From positions 496,001 through 560,000 of the forward strand of contig NZ_FOAZ01000002.1 of NCBI RefSeq assembly GCF_900109465.1: a stretch of DNA of 64,000 nt, in the 5' to 3' direction. Made by a program: the position numbers and the translations under genes. The DNA is from Streptacidiphilus jiangxiensis. GTDB lineage: Bacteria > Actinomycetota > Actinomycetes > Streptomycetales > Streptomycetaceae. Below the pieces are notes generated by a model. That model had not been told where the DNA came from, made no database searches, and saw only the letters and a list, made by a program, of their open reading frames with translations. Positions within the stretch are counted from its first letter, which is position 1, and each line of letters opens with the position of its first letter. This document shows, one piece after another, positions 1 through 9,184 of this stretch.

Positions 1-156
1 CGGCTCACGGGCTCGGTCGCCCAGGCCACGGCCCAGGCTCACATGGCCGTGACCGAGGCCTGGCACGCGGCGATGGACGCACTCGGCGCCGCGCAGCACA
101 CCGGGTCCGCAGCGCGACCGCAGGCTCCGGGCGCGTCGGTCAGACGGCGACCTTGA
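1..156 (+). CDS. C-terminal end of an unknown protein (partial)
   Basis: An open frame enters from the left edge and stops with TGA at 154-156. It gives 51 residues, alanine-rich and helical at first (a stretch beginning SVAQATAQAH), then a Pro/Arg-rich tail. Codon use in the first 35 codons is strongly G/C at the third position and weakens toward the end. No family is recognisable from this piece. It runs convergently into the small secreted-protein gene and overlaps its end by 17 bases. It could be a chance open frame, but its position and codon bias make a real 3' end more likely. Confidence 0.45.
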   Translation, partial: RLTGSVAQATAQAHMAVTEAWHAAMDALGAAQHTGSAARPQAPGASVRRRP

Positions 157-406
157 CGGCGCCCCCGCTCGGGCTCGCGGTGTCCCACTGGTACTGGTCG
201 CCGACCCCGGCAGCGACATCGGTGTTGCCGTTCGCGGGCTGCACGGAGGGAGCCTGGATCAGCGGTCCGGCCGCGACGGCGGAGTAGGTACGGCCCGGGT
301 CGAGCGAGTCCGCGCGGGCATGGGCCGCCGGGCCGAGGAGCGCGGCCCCGGCGATGGCGGCAGCGGCGACGGCCTTCACGGCCCCGCCTGTCACCCCTCC
401 TGGCAT
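140..406 (-). CDS. small secreted protein, unknown function
   Basis: This 88-residue protein has a clear N-terminal export signal: a short start, a hydrophobic Ala/Gly stretch (residues about 9-27) and an AHARA-type signal peptidase site near residue 31. The mature part is about 57 residues, has no cysteines and is rich in Gly, Ala, Ser and Pro. The ATG at 404-406 is preceded by a G-rich stretch that can act as ribosome binding site. It points away from the STM4015 genes, leaving about 200 bases (407-604) that must hold both promoters. I do not recognise the family. It is not a chaplin, since the paired cysteines are absent. Confidence 0.7.
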   Translation of the reverse strand: MPGGVTGGAVKAVAAAAIAGAALLGPAAHARADSLDPGRTYSAVAAGPLIQAPSVQPANGNTDVAAGVGDQYQWDTASPSGGAVKVAV

Positions 407-604
407 GGTTGTCCCCCGTTCGTCTGTCAGCCCTCGGCGGGCGGACGGTTCAGGGTCCAGCGAAGCACCGGAATCGGGCGGTCAGCACCACCGAACGGCG
501 GGAACCTGTCCCGCTGCCCCGGGTCCGGTGTTGTCAGTCGTACCTGATAGGAAGAGGCCGCTGTCCCCGTCCGGCTGTCCCGTCCCCGCACTGGAGTGCC
601 ACCG

Positions 605-1552
605 ATGTCCGCACGCCATCTGACCGAGTTCCACGGCCTCCCGGTCTTCGACTTCCCTTCCGCCAGCGCCGCCGAGACGCTCCCGGAGCCCGGCGGTGTC
701 GCCTGGCGGCTGCGGTACGACTGGGACGACGAGTCCGAGCAGTTCGAGCAGATCTGGCAGCGGTTCCTCGGCGCCGTGCGCACCGAGGACGTGCGGGCTC
801 TCGTGGTCGGGGCCTGGGAGGAGGAGATGTTCGAGGACACCCTGGGCCCGGTCCTGCAGCGGGTCGTCGACGCGCGTGACCGCTTCCCGGCGCTGCGCGC
901 CTTCTTCCTCGCCGACGTGGAGTCCGAGGAGAACGAGATCTCCTGGATCCAGCAGGTCGACCTGGCCCCGCTGCTGACCGCGTATCCGCAGTTGGCGGAG
1001 CTGGGCGCGCGCGGTGGCCACCGCGTCTTCACGCCCGTCGACCACGGGGCCCTGCGCAGTCTGCGCCTGGAGTCCGGCGGCCTGGCCCGTGAGGTGGTGC
1101 GGGGCATCACCGGGAGCAAGCTGCCCGCGCTCGAGAGCCTGGAGCTCTGGTTGGGCGTGGAGGAGTACGGCGGCGACACGACCGTCGCCGACCTGGCCCC
1201 ACTGCTCGACGGCGGGGCCTTCCCGGCGCTGCGTCATCTCGGCCTGCAGGACAGCGAGCTCCAGGACGAGATCGCGGCCGCGGTCGCCACCGCGCCGGTC
1301 GTCCCGTCGCTGACCTCGCTCAGTCTCTCCATGGGCGTCCTGACCGACGCGGGTGCCGAGTCCCTCCTCGGCGGTCAGTCGCTCACCCACCTCGACCGGC
1401 TCGACCTGCACCACCACTTCCTGTCCGACGCGATGATGCAGCGGCTGCGCGACACCCTCGAACCGGCCGGCGTCGAGCTCGACCTGAGCGACCGGAGCAC
1501 GCCGAGTGAGTGGGGCGGCGAGCAGCACCGCTACGTCGCCGTCTCCGAGTGA
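605..1552 (+). CDS. STM4015-family leucine-rich repeat protein, copy 1
   Basis: This 315-residue protein is full of leucine-rich repeat segments (LPALESLELWLG, FPALRHLGLQ, LTSLSLSMGVL, LTHLDRLDLHHHF). It starts with the HLTEFHGLPVFD motif and ends exactly in YVAVSE. The family is known only from its constant neighbours (STM4011-STM4014) and has no assigned function. I chose ATG 605 because GGAG at 593-596 lies eight bases upstream; an in-frame GTG at 596 overlaps that site. It is the first gene of the run and is followed after 19 bases by a paralogue. LRR folds usually bind other proteins, so a partner or substrate role for the radical SAM enzymes is possible but is my inference. Confidence 0.88.
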   Translation: MSARHLTEFHGLPVFDFPSASAAETLPEPGGVAWRLRYDWDDESEQFEQIWQRFLGAVRTEDVRALVVGAWEEEMFEDTLGPVLQRVVDARDRFPALRAFFLADVESEENEISWIQQVDLAPLLTAYPQLAELGARGGHRVFTPVDHGALRSLRLESGGLAREVVRGITGSKLPALESLELWLGVEEYGGDTTVADLAPLLDGGAFPALRHLGLQDSELQDEIAAAVATAPVVPSLTSLSLSMGVLTDAGAESLLGGQSLTHLDRLDLHHHFLSDAMMQRLRDTLEPAGVELDLSDRSTPSEWGGEQHRYVAVSE

Positions 1553-1571
1553 CGCAGGGAGGAGCCGCATC

Positions 1572-2546
1572 ATGAGCGTCGAGAACCACCTCACCACCTT
1601 CCACGGCCTGCCCGTCGTCGACTACGCCGCCCTGATGACGAAGGGCGAGCCGCTCCCCGCACCCGACGCCGTCGCCTGGCGCCTGGCCGTCGACCCCGGC
1701 GACTGGTACAATCCCCGGCCCGGCGGGTTCGACGGCTACGACGCCGTCTGGCAGGACTTCCTGGCCCGTGTCGACGTGCACCGGGTCCGCGCGCTGGTGC
1801 TGGGCTGCTGGGACCGGTCCGCGTACGAGGGCATCGAGGACCTTCGGGACCTGCTCGTCGACCGCGCGGGGTCGTTCCCCGCGCTGCGAGCCGTCTTCCT
1901 CGGCGACCTGGTCCGCGAGGAGAGCGACATCGCCTACCTGCACCAGTGCGACCCGGTCCCGCTGCTCGACGCCTTCCCGCTGTTGGAGGAGTTCGGCGCA
2001 CGCGGCGGCCACCAGGGCTGCGGGCCGTTGCGCCACGCCGCGCTGCGCACGCTCCGCTTCGAATCCGGCGGCCTCCCGGCCGAGGTGGTCCGGGCCGTCG
2101 CCGAGGCCGAGCTGCCGGCGCTGGAGAGCCTGACGCTCTGGCTCGGCGTCGAGGACTACGGCGGCACGAACGACGTCTCCCTCCTCGCCCCGCTGCTGGA
2201 AGGCCGGCGCCTGCCCGCCCTGCGGCACCTCGGCCTCGCGGACAGCGAGGTGCAGGACGCGATCGCGGCCGCCGTCGCCACCGCACCGGTCGTCGCCCGG
2301 CTCACCTCACTCGACCTCTCCATGGGCGTCCTGACCGAGGCCGGGGCCCGGGCCCTGCTCGAGGGTCAGTCGCTGACACACCTCGAACACCTCGACCTGC
2401 ACCACCACTTCCTCAGTCAGGAGACGTCCGACGCGCTGCGCGCCGCGCTGGAGCCGGCGGGCGTCGTGCTGGACACGAGCGACCCACAGATCCCTGAGCA
2501 GTACGGCGAGGGTGACCCCTGGTTCTACGTCGCCGTCTCGGAGTGA
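1572..2546 (+). CDS. STM4015-family leucine-rich repeat protein, copy 2
   Basis: This 324-residue paralogue of the preceding gene shares the N-terminal FHGLPVVDY motif, the central block with ESGGL, LPALESL and LWLGVE, the LSMGVLTEAG and LDLHHHFLS segments, and the identical C-terminal YVAVSE. ATG 1572 is supported by AGGGAGG at 1556-1562. The two copies differ most between about residues 20 and 60 and just before the C-terminus (this one has ...PWFYVAVSE). Its TGA overlaps the GTG start of STM4014 by four bases, so translation is coupled. Tandem duplication of the LRR member suggests that two related forms act in one system. Confidence 0.88.
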   Translation: MSVENHLTTFHGLPVVDYAALMTKGEPLPAPDAVAWRLAVDPGDWYNPRPGGFDGYDAVWQDFLARVDVHRVRALVLGCWDRSAYEGIEDLRDLLVDRAGSFPALRAVFLGDLVREESDIAYLHQCDPVPLLDAFPLLEEFGARGGHQGCGPLRHAALRTLRFESGGLPAEVVRAVAEAELPALESLTLWLGVEDYGGTNDVSLLAPLLEGRRLPALRHLGLADSEVQDAIAAAVATAPVVARLTSLDLSMGVLTEAGARALLEGQSLTHLEHLDLHHHFLSQETSDALRAALEPAGVVLDTSDPQIPEQYGEGDPWFYVAVSE

Positions 2547-3745
2547 CGACGGTGTCCGCCCACTCCCCCGTGCGCTACGCGGTCGTCGGCGTGCCCGGCA
2601 ACCGCCGTGTCGCGATGTTCGCCGAGGCCGTGCGCGCGGCGGGTCTCGGCGAGCCGGTCGTCGTCCCGTGGCAGGTGGTGGTGGAGGCGGCCGCCCGCCC
2701 CGAGGTCTCCTCGGACGTGTCCGGCGGGCCGTTGGCGCTGCCGCCCGGGTGCCTGATCCGGGTGGACTCGCCCGGCGAGGACGCCGCCGTCGACCGGCTG
2801 CTGCGCGGTCACGCGCTCGGGGCCGGCTGGGCGCCGACGCGGGTCGAGGGTAGTGCGGCCTGGTACGCGGGCTTCCGTCGCGCCCTGCACACGCTGGCCA
2901 CCGCCGCGGCCGAGACGCCCGGCTGCCGTCTCCTCGCCGATCCGGACGAGATCGGCGTCATGTTCGACAAGCGGCTCACCCATGAGCGGCTCAGCGCCGC
3001 CCGGGTCCCGGTCCCGCCGGTGCTCGTCCAGGGCCCGGGCGGCCTCTCCGGTTGGGAGGAGCTACGGGAGCTGATGCACGAACAGCGCCTGCCGCGGGTC
3101 TTCGTCAAGCCGGCCCACGGCTCCTCCGCCTCCGGCGTCGTCGCCCTGGAGCTCGGCCCCGGAGGCCGGGCCACCGCCACCACCTCCGCGGAGCTGGCGG
3201 TGGCGCAGGACGGCAGCTCACAGCTGCACAACTCCCTCCGGGTCCGCCGCTACCGGTCCGAGCCGGAGCTCCGGGCGCTCTTCACCGCGCTCGCCGCCGA
3301 ACCCCTGCACGTCGAACGCTGGGTGCCCAAGGCGACGCAGGGTGGGCGCGCGGCCGACGTGCGGGCCGTGGTGACGGCGGGTCGGGCCACGCACCTGGTC
3401 GTGCGCACCAGCGGCCACCCGATGACCAACCTGCACCTGGGGGGCCGCCGAGGCGACCTGTCCGGGCTCAGGGCGGCGGTCGGCGCCGGCTGGGGGTTGC
3501 TGCTGGAGACGGCGGAACGCGCGGCGGCCTGTTTTCCCGGCAGCCCGTCCGTCGGGGTGGATCTGCTGCCCGGCATCGGCTGGCAACGCTTCCGGGTCGG
3601 CGAGGTCAACGCCTTCGGCGATCTGCTGCCCGGCCTCACCGGCTTGCCCGGCAGCGGCGCCGAGGGCCGCGACACCTACGCGGCCTTCGTCGCCGCCACC
3701 GCAACACGCCCGTCCACGCACCGAGAGCTCCTGACATGCCCCTGA
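2543..3745 (+). CDS. STM4014-family ATP-grasp protein
   Basis: This 400-residue protein has ATP-grasp features: a DKRLTHERL segment in the preATP-grasp region, a nucleotide-binding VFVKPAHGSSASG loop, an acidic VERWVPKA segment, and a late VGEVNAFGDLLPG motif with the Glu and Asn expected to hold Mg-ATP. ATP-grasp enzymes join a carboxylate to an amine or thiol through an acyl-phosphate, so ligation is the probable chemistry; the substrate is unknown. The GTG start at 2543 overlaps the previous stop (GTGA). The 3' end overlaps the next gene by ten bases. The family name follows the conserved STM4011-STM4015 neighbourhood. Confidence 0.88.
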   Translation: MTTVSAHSPVRYAVVGVPGNRRVAMFAEAVRAAGLGEPVVVPWQVVVEAAARPEVSSDVSGGPLALPPGCLIRVDSPGEDAAVDRLLRGHALGAGWAPTRVEGSAAWYAGFRRALHTLATAAAETPGCRLLADPDEIGVMFDKRLTHERLSAARVPVPPVLVQGPGGLSGWEELRELMHEQRLPRVFVKPAHGSSASGVVALELGPGGRATATTSAELAVAQDGSSQLHNSLRVRRYRSEPELRALFTALAAEPLHVERWVPKATQGGRAADVRAVVTAGRATHLVVRTSGHPMTNLHLGGRRGDLSGLRAAVGAGWGLLLETAERAAACFPGSPSVGVDLLPGIGWQRFRVGEVNAFGDLLPGLTGLPGSGAEGRDTYAAFVAATATRPSTHRELLTCP

Positions 3746-4638
3746 ACGAACCGCACCCGAGCGCTCCCAGGGGCGGTGGTGTTCCCCGCTCCCCCGATCT
3801 CGACATGAACGAGATCGTCGGCAGCCACGACATCCTCCTCGTCACCCTCGACACCCTGCGCTTCGACGTGGCCCAGGAGCTGGCCACGGCGGGCCGGCTG
3901 CCGAAGCTCGCCGCCGCCGTGCTGCCGGGCGGGCGCTGGGAGCGCCGGCACAGTCCCGGTAGCTTCACCTACGCGGCCCACCAGGCCATCTTCGCCGGGT
4001 TCCTGCCCACTCCGGCCGAGCCGGACGGCCCGCGTGAACGCCTCTTCGCCGCTCGCTTCGCGGGCAGCGAGACGACGGCCCCGGCCACCTACGTCTACGA
4101 CACCCCCGACCTCGTCTCCGGCCTGGCCACCGCCGGCTACCGCACGGTCTGCATCGGGGGGGTGGGGTTCTTCAACAAGCAGGCAGCGCTGGGTTCGGTG
4201 CTGCCCGGCATGTTCCAGGAGAGCCACTGGTCGCCCGAGCTCGGGGTCGCCTCACCCACCTCCTTCGAGTCCCAGGTCGACCTGGCCGAGCGGATCTCCG
4301 CCGGCCAGCGGCCCGACCAGCCGCTCTTCCTCTTCGTCAACGTCTCGGCGCTGCACCAGCCCAACTGGTTCCACCTCCCCGGTGCGACTCGCGAGCACGG
4401 CGACAGCCGTGCCTCGCACGCCGCCGCGCTGGAGTACGTGGACGCTCATGTCGGTCGGCTGTTCGCGGCGATGCGGCGTCGGCGCCCGTGCCTGGCGATC
4501 GTCTGCTCCGACCACGGCACCGCCTACGGCGACGACGCGTACCACGGTCACCGGCTCGGCCACGAGGTCGTGTGGACCGTCCCGTACGCGCACGCCGTGC
4601 TGCCTGCCTCCCCCTTCGCCGCCGAGGAGACACCGTGA
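3736..4638 (+). CDS. STM4013-family sulfatase/alkaline-phosphatase-fold protein
   Basis: This 300-residue protein has the alkaline phosphatase superfamily layout in a compact form: an N-terminal strand ILLVTLDTLRFD with the metal-binding Asp and candidate Thr nucleophile, and a C-terminal metal site VCSDHGTAYGDD followed by HGHRLGHE. It lacks the CxPxR formylglycine motif of true sulfatases, so a phosphoesterase- or transferase-like reaction is more likely. ATG 3736 overlaps STM4014 by ten bases; ATG 3805, where family-like sequence (MNEIVGSHD) begins, is an alternative start. The stop overlaps the STM4012 start by four bases. The substrate is unknown. Confidence 0.87.
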   Translation: MPLNEPHPSAPRGGGVPRSPDLDMNEIVGSHDILLVTLDTLRFDVAQELATAGRLPKLAAAVLPGGRWERRHSPGSFTYAAHQAIFAGFLPTPAEPDGPRERLFAARFAGSETTAPATYVYDTPDLVSGLATAGYRTVCIGGVGFFNKQAALGSVLPGMFQESHWSPELGVASPTSFESQVDLAERISAGQRPDQPLFLFVNVSALHQPNWFHLPGATREHGDSRASHAAALEYVDAHVGRLFAAMRRRRPCLAIVCSDHGTAYGDDAYHGHRLGHEVVWTVPYAHAVLPASPFAAEETP

Positions 4639-6080
4639 CCGTCACCGATCTGCCGTTCCCCGCGACATCCCGTCCGGCGTCACCCGCGAGCCTGCCCGCA
4701 CGCCTGCCCGCACGCCTGCCCGCCGGCGAATCCCCCTACCAGAGCTACGTCTACGCCTACCCGCACAAGACGGCGTACCGCCCGCTGGCACCACGCCCCC
4801 GGCTCGCGGCCCTGTGGGCCGAGGAGCCGAAGCACGCCCTCTCGCTCTACGCGCACATCCCCTTCTGCGAGGTGCGCTGCGGCTTCTGCAACCTCTTCAC
4901 CAGGATCGGCGCGCCGGACGGCCTCAGCACCGCGTACCTCGACGCGCTCGACCGACAGGCGGCCCGCACCGCCGAGGCCCTCGCCGCCGGGACGGGCGGC
5001 GAGCCGCGGTTCGCGCAGGCCGCTTTCGGCGGCGGCACGCCCACCTTCCTGACGGCGGACGAGCTCGCCCGTCTCTGCGACATCATGGAACACCGCCTGG
5101 GCGCCGACCTCCGGGCCGTCCCTCTCTCCGTCGAGGCCTCCCCGAGCACCGCGACGGCCGACCGGCTCGCGGTGCTCGCGGAGCGTGGTGCCACCCGGCT
5201 CAGTCTCGGCGTGCAGAGCTTCGTGGCCGCCGAGGCCCGCGCGGCGGTGCGCCCCCAGCACAACGCGGACGTGGAGGCGGCGATCGCCCGGGTCCGGGCC
5301 GCGGGCATCCCGGTGCTCAACCTGGACCTCATCTACGGCATCGACGGGCAGACGCCCGCCAGTTGGCGTCAGTCGCTGGACGCCGCCCTCGCCTTCGAGC
5401 CCGAGGAGCTGTACCTGTACCCGCTCTACGTCCGCCCGCTGACGGGCCTCGGCCGCCGGACCGAGGGCGACGCGTCGTCGGCGGTCGACGCCGACCGGGC
5501 CTGGGACGCCCAGCGGCTGGCGCTCTACCGGCAGGGCCGGGACCACCTGCTGGCCTCCGGATACGAGCAGGTGTCCATGCGGATGTTCCGCCGCTCCGCG
5601 TCCCCGCAGGCGGGTGGCACCGAGTACTGCTGCCAGACCGACGGCATGGTCGGGCTCGGCTGCGGTGCCCGCTCGTACACGCGCGCGCTGCACTACTCCT
5701 TCGACTACGCCGTCTCCACCGCTGAGGTCCGCGGCATCGTCGACGACTACGTCGCCCGCCCCGCCGAGGATTTCGCCTTCGCCGAGGTGGGCTTCGCGAT
5801 GACGCCGGACGAGGCCCGGCGCCGGCACCTGGTGCAGTCCCTGCTCCAGGCCGAGGGCCTGGACACCGGCGACTACCGGGCCCGCTTCGGCAGCGACCCG
5901 GCCGCCGACTTCTCCCCCGAGCTGACCCGGCTGCACGAGCGGGGCTGGCTGGACGCGGACGCCGCGCCCTCGAGCCGGATCCGCCTGACCGCCGAGGGTC
6001 TGGCCCACTCCGACGCGATCGGCCCGGCGTTCTTCTCCGGCCCGGTGCGGGCCGCGATGGCCGCCTACGAGGCGAGGTGA
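4635..6080 (+). CDS. STM4012-family radical SAM protein (HemN-like fold)
   Basis: This 481-residue radical SAM enzyme carries the 4Fe-4S cluster motif CEVRCGFC (Cys78, Cys82, Cys85; CX3CX2C) and the HIPFC and FGGGTPTFL segments typical of the HemN/HemW branch. Such enzymes cleave S-adenosylmethionine to start radical chemistry. GTG 4635 overlaps the STM4013 stop (GTGA), with GAGGAGA at 4624-4630. The N-terminus contains a short tandem repeat (LPAR-LPAR-LPAG) that looks dispensable. It is not a haem-synthesis gene by context: all neighbours belong to the STM401x set and no other porphyrin genes are near. Confidence 0.9.
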   Translation: MTVTDLPFPATSRPASPASLPARLPARLPAGESPYQSYVYAYPHKTAYRPLAPRPRLAALWAEEPKHALSLYAHIPFCEVRCGFCNLFTRIGAPDGLSTAYLDALDRQAARTAEALAAGTGGEPRFAQAAFGGGTPTFLTADELARLCDIMEHRLGADLRAVPLSVEASPSTATADRLAVLAERGATRLSLGVQSFVAAEARAAVRPQHNADVEAAIARVRAAGIPVLNLDLIYGIDGQTPASWRQSLDAALAFEPEELYLYPLYVRPLTGLGRRTEGDASSAVDADRAWDAQRLALYRQGRDHLLASGYEQVSMRMFRRSASPQAGGTEYCCQTDGMVGLGCGARSYTRALHYSFDYAVSTAEVRGIVDDYVARPAEDFAFAEVGFAMTPDEARRRHLVQSLLQAEGLDTGDYRARFGSDPAADFSPELTRLHERGWLDADAAPSSRIRLTAEGLAHSDAIGPAFFSGPVRAAMAAYEAR

Positions 6081-6084
6081 CCAG

Positions 6085-6999
6085 GTGGTGACCGCCCCGC
6101 TCCTGCCGCCCGCGCACCAGGGGCCCCCGGGTACGCCGGAGTCGCTGACGATCCTGTACCGGGGCCCGCTCGCCTCCTGCGACTACGACTGCCCCTACTG
6201 CCCGTTCGCCAAGCATCGCGACAGCCGGGCCGAGCTGACCGCGGACCGCGAAGCCCTGGCACGCTTCGCGGGCTGGGTACGCGAGGAGAGCGGCCGCACC
6301 CGGCTCTCGCTGCTCTTCACGCCCTGGGGCGAAGGACTGGTCCGATCCTGGTACCGGCGCACCCTGGCCGAGCTGAGTCGGCTCCCGCACGTGCACCGCG
6401 TGGCGATCCAGACGAACCTGAGCGCACGCACCGACTGGGTCGACCAGGCGTGCCCGCGGACGTTGGCCCTCTGGACCACCTACCACCCCGGCCAGGTGAG
6501 CCACGACCGGTTCCTGGCCAAGTGCCGTGAGCTGGACGGCCGGGGCATCCGCTACAGCGTCGGCGTGGTCGGCGATCCGGCCCACCTCGACGCGGCTCGG
6601 CGGATGCGCGCCGCGCTGCCCGCCCACGTCTACCTCTGGGTCAACGCCCAGGAGGGCCGCCGGTACAGCGAGGCCGAGGCCGCGCCGTGGGCGGAGCTCG
6701 ACCCGCTCTTCCCGTTCAGCCGCGATCCGCACCCGAGCGCCGGGCGGTCCTGCCGCACGGGCGAGTCGGTCGTCTCCGTCGACGGCGAGGGCACGGTACG
6801 GCGCTGCCATTTCGTGAAGCAGCCCCTCGGCAACCTCTACGACGACTCGTTCCGCGCCGCCCTGCGTCCCCGTCCGTGCCCGCTGGGCGTCTGCGACTGC
6901 CACATCGGCTACGTGCACCTGGAGTCGCTGCCGCTCTACGACGTGTTCGCCGGCGGCGTGCTGGAGCGGATCCCGGCCGCCTGGCCGCGTCCCGCGTAG
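6085..6999 (+). CDS. STM4011-family radical SAM protein
   Basis: This 304-residue radical SAM protein has the cluster motif CDYDCPYC (Cys32, Cys36, Cys39). Its C-terminal third carries further cysteines (SCRTGE, RRCHF, CPLGVCDC) arranged like a SPASM/twitch domain, which in related enzymes binds auxiliary Fe-S clusters and often serves peptide or protein modification. Two adjacent GTG codons (6085, 6088) are possible starts, four bases after the STM4012 stop. It is the last gene of the rightward run. With a second radical SAM enzyme, an ATP-grasp and LRR partners, modification of a protein or small peptide is a reasonable guess, but no substrate is known. Confidence 0.88.
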   Translation: MVTAPLLPPAHQGPPGTPESLTILYRGPLASCDYDCPYCPFAKHRDSRAELTADREALARFAGWVREESGRTRLSLLFTPWGEGLVRSWYRRTLAELSRLPHVHRVAIQTNLSARTDWVDQACPRTLALWTTYHPGQVSHDRFLAKCRELDGRGIRYSVGVVGDPAHLDAARRMRAALPAHVYLWVNAQEGRRYSEAEAAPWAELDPLFPFSRDPHPSAGRSCRTGESVVSVDGEGTVRRCHFVKQPLGNLYDDSFRAALRPRPCPLGVCDCHIGYVHLESLPLYDVFAGGVLERIPAAWPRPA

Positions 7000-7017
7000 G
7001 CCGCCTCGGGCCGGCCG

Positions 7018-7063
7018 GCCAGGCCGGTCCAGGCCGTCCAGCCCGCCAGGCCCGTCAGGCCGG
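7018..7063. repeat. imperfect short tandem repeat between convergent genes
   Basis: About five imperfect copies of a CCAGGCCGT-like unit lie between the stop of the STM4011 gene (6999) and the convergent ABC-transporter gene, running into the latter's last codons. A GGCCGGCCGGCC stretch just before it can fold. It may serve as a two-way terminator, but there is no clean long stem. Simple slippage in GC-rich sequence is an equal explanation. Confidence 0.45.
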
Positions 7064-9136
7064 GTCGCCGGTCAGGGCAGGTGAGGCGTCCGGGAGCGGG
7101 GTCTGCAGCGGGAAGTGGCAGGCGGCCGTGTGACCGGTGGCAAAGAGGCGAGGGGTGGGTTCCTCCAGGGCGCAGAGATCCTGGGCGAGGGGGCAGCGGG
7201 TGCGGAAGCGGCAGCCGGAGGGTGGGGCCAGCGGGCTGGGCAGCTCGCCCCTGACGCCCGCGCCGTGCTTGGCGCGCTCCACGTCCGGGTCCGGGACCGG
7301 GACGGCCTTGAGCAGGCCGGCCGTGTAGGGGTGGGCGGCGCGGAGGTGGATGTCGTCGGCGCTGCCGACCTCCACCATGCGGCCCAGGTACATGACGCCG
7401 ATCCGGTCGGCGAGGTAGCGGACCACCGCGAGGTCGTGGGAGATGACGACGTAGGACAGACCGTGCGAGACCTGGAGGCCCCGCATCAGGTTGAGCACCT
7501 GGGCGCGGACGGAGACGTCCAGGGCCGAGACCGGTTCGTCCGCGACGATCAGCTTCGGGGTGAGGGCCAGGGCCCGGGCGAGGCCCACGCGTTGGCGCTG
7601 GCCGCCGGAGAACTCGTGCGGGTAGAGGTCCGCGGCGTGCGCGGGCAGGCCGACCTCGGCGAGGAGTTCGGCGACGCGCTCGCGCTGCTCGCTCGTGGTC
7701 CCGAGGCCCTGGATCTGCAGCGGTTCCCGCAGGATGCTGCCGACGCGCATGCGGGGGTCGAGGGAGGAGAACGGGTCCTGGAACATCATCTGCAGGTCGC
7801 GGCGGCGTTGCCTCAGCTCGCGGCCGCGCAGTCGGCCGAGGTCGGTCCCGTCCAGGGTGACGGTGCCGGAGTCGGGCCGGTCCAGGCCGACAAGGAGGCG
7901 GCCGAGGGTCGTCTTGCCGCAGCCGGACTCGCCGACGATGCCGAGCGTCTCGCCGTGCCCGATGGTGAGCGAGACGCCGGAGAGGGCGTGCACGACGCGT
8001 CGCTCCCGGCCGGGCAGCCAACTGCCGCGGACCGGGAACTCGCGCACCAGGTCACGGGCTTCCAGCACCGGGCGTTCGGCGACGGCCGCGGAGGCCACGG
8101 CGGCGGCCTGGGCGGGGAGGACCACCTCCACGTCCATCGGCGTGTCCACCGGTTCGGCCGGGCGGGGGCCGTCCGTCGGGTGCCAGCAGGCGTACCGGTG
8201 CGTGGCCGGGCCGGTGAGCTCCGGTTCCGCGGTGCGGCACCGGTCGGTGGCGTACTGGCAGCGCGCGGCGAAGCGGCAGCCGCTCGGCGGGTCCGTGAGG
8301 TCCGGCGGCAGGCCGGGGATGGTGGGGAGTTGGCCCGTCGGCCCCCGGTCGAGCCGCGGCACGGAGGCGAGCAGGCTCTGTGTGTAGGGGTGGCGCATCG
8401 CGCGGAACAGCGGGCCGGTCCCGGCGCTCTCGGCGATGCGGCCGGCGTACATGACGTTGACGCGGTCGGTGTGTCCGGCGGTGACGCCCATGTCGTGGGT
8501 GATCAGGATCATCGCCATCCGCAGCCGGGCCCGCAGGTCCGCCAGGAGGTCGAGGATCTGCGCCTGGATGGTGACGTCGAGGGCCGTGGTGGGCTCGTCG
8601 GCGATCAGCACCTTGGGCTCGTTGACGAGTGCCATGGCGATCAGCACACGCTGGCGCAGGCCGCCGGACAGCTGGTGCGGGTAGTCACCCAGGCGCTCGC
8701 GCGGGTGGGGCAGGCCGACGAGCCCGAGCACCTCCGCGGCCCGGTCGGCCGCCTCGGCGCGGGTGCCGCCGCGGTGCAGGAGTACGGACTCGGCGACCTG
8801 GTGACCGATGGTCTTGGTGGGGTCCAGAGCGCTCATCGGGTCCTGGAAGACCATGGCGATCTCGTTGCCGCGCACCCGGCGCAGATCGCTCTCGGGCAGC
8901 CCGACCAGCTCGCGGCCGCCCAGCCGCACCGAGGAGTCGCCGACGATCGAGCCGCCGCGCGGCAGCAGTCCCATGACGGACAGTCCGGTCATGGACTTGC
9001 CGCAGCCGGACTCACCGACCAGGCCGAGGGTCTCGCCCTCCTCCAGGGTGAACGAGACACCGTCGACGGCGCGGACGACCCCGCGGCGGGTCCGGATGTG
9101 GGTGGTCAGGTTGCTGACCTCAAGGAGCGGTGGCAT
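7055..9136 (-). CDS. peptide ABC transporter, fused double ATP-binding protein (DppD-DppF type)
   Basis: This 693-residue protein contains two complete ABC ATPase domains. The first has Walker A GESGCGKS (about residue 40), signature LSGGLRQR and Walker B LIADEPT. The second, from about residue 350, has GESGCGKT, signature FSGGQRQR and LIVADEPVS. Each is followed by the oligopeptide-type C-terminal extension with clustered cysteines ([20 protein letters not shown]). It supplies ATP hydrolysis for import of peptides, or possibly nickel. It is the last gene of the leftward operon SBP-permease-permease-ATPase, 48 bases after the second permease. Fusion of both ATPases into one chain is common in actinomycetes. 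Confidence 0.95.
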   Translation of the reverse strand: MPPLLEVSNLTTHIRTRRGVVRAVDGVSFTLEEGETLGLVGESGCGKSMTGLSVMGLLPRGGSIVGDSSVRLGGRELVGLPESDLRRVRGNEIAMVFQDPMSALDPTKTIGHQVAESVLLHRGGTRAEAADRAAEVLGLVGLPHPRERLGDYPHQLSGGLRQRVLIAMALVNEPKVLIADEPTTALDVTIQAQILDLLADLRARLRMAMILITHDMGVTAGHTDRVNVMYAGRIAESAGTGPLFRAMRHPYTQSLLASVPRLDRGPTGQLPTIPGLPPDLTDPPSGCRFAARCQYATDRCRTAEPELTGPATHRYACWHPTDGPRPAEPVDTPMDVEVVLPAQAAAVASAAVAERPVLEARDLVREFPVRGSWLPGRERRVVHALSGVSLTIGHGETLGIVGESGCGKTTLGRLLVGLDRPDSGTVTLDGTDLGRLRGRELRQRRRDLQMMFQDPFSSLDPRMRVGSILREPLQIQGLGTTSEQRERVAELLAEVGLPAHAADLYPHEFSGGQRQRVGLARALALTPKLIVADEPVSALDVSVRAQVLNLMRGLQVSHGLSYVVISHDLAVVRYLADRIGVMYLGRMVEVGSADDIHLRAAHPYTAGLLKAVPVPDPDVERAKHGAGVRGELPSPLAPPSGCRFRTRCPLAQDLCALEEPTPRLFATGHTAACHFPLQTPLPDASPALTGDPA

Positions 9137-9184
9137 GCGTGGTGTCCTCAGGTGCAGACGCGGCGGACGGGGCGGACGGGGTGG

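Noticed and set aside
4635-6080. Annotation of STM4012 as coproporphyrinogen III dehydrogenase (HemN/HemW)
   Set aside because: It shares the fold and the CX3CX2C motif, but the constant STM4011-4015 context and absence of porphyrin genes fit the uncharacterised family better.
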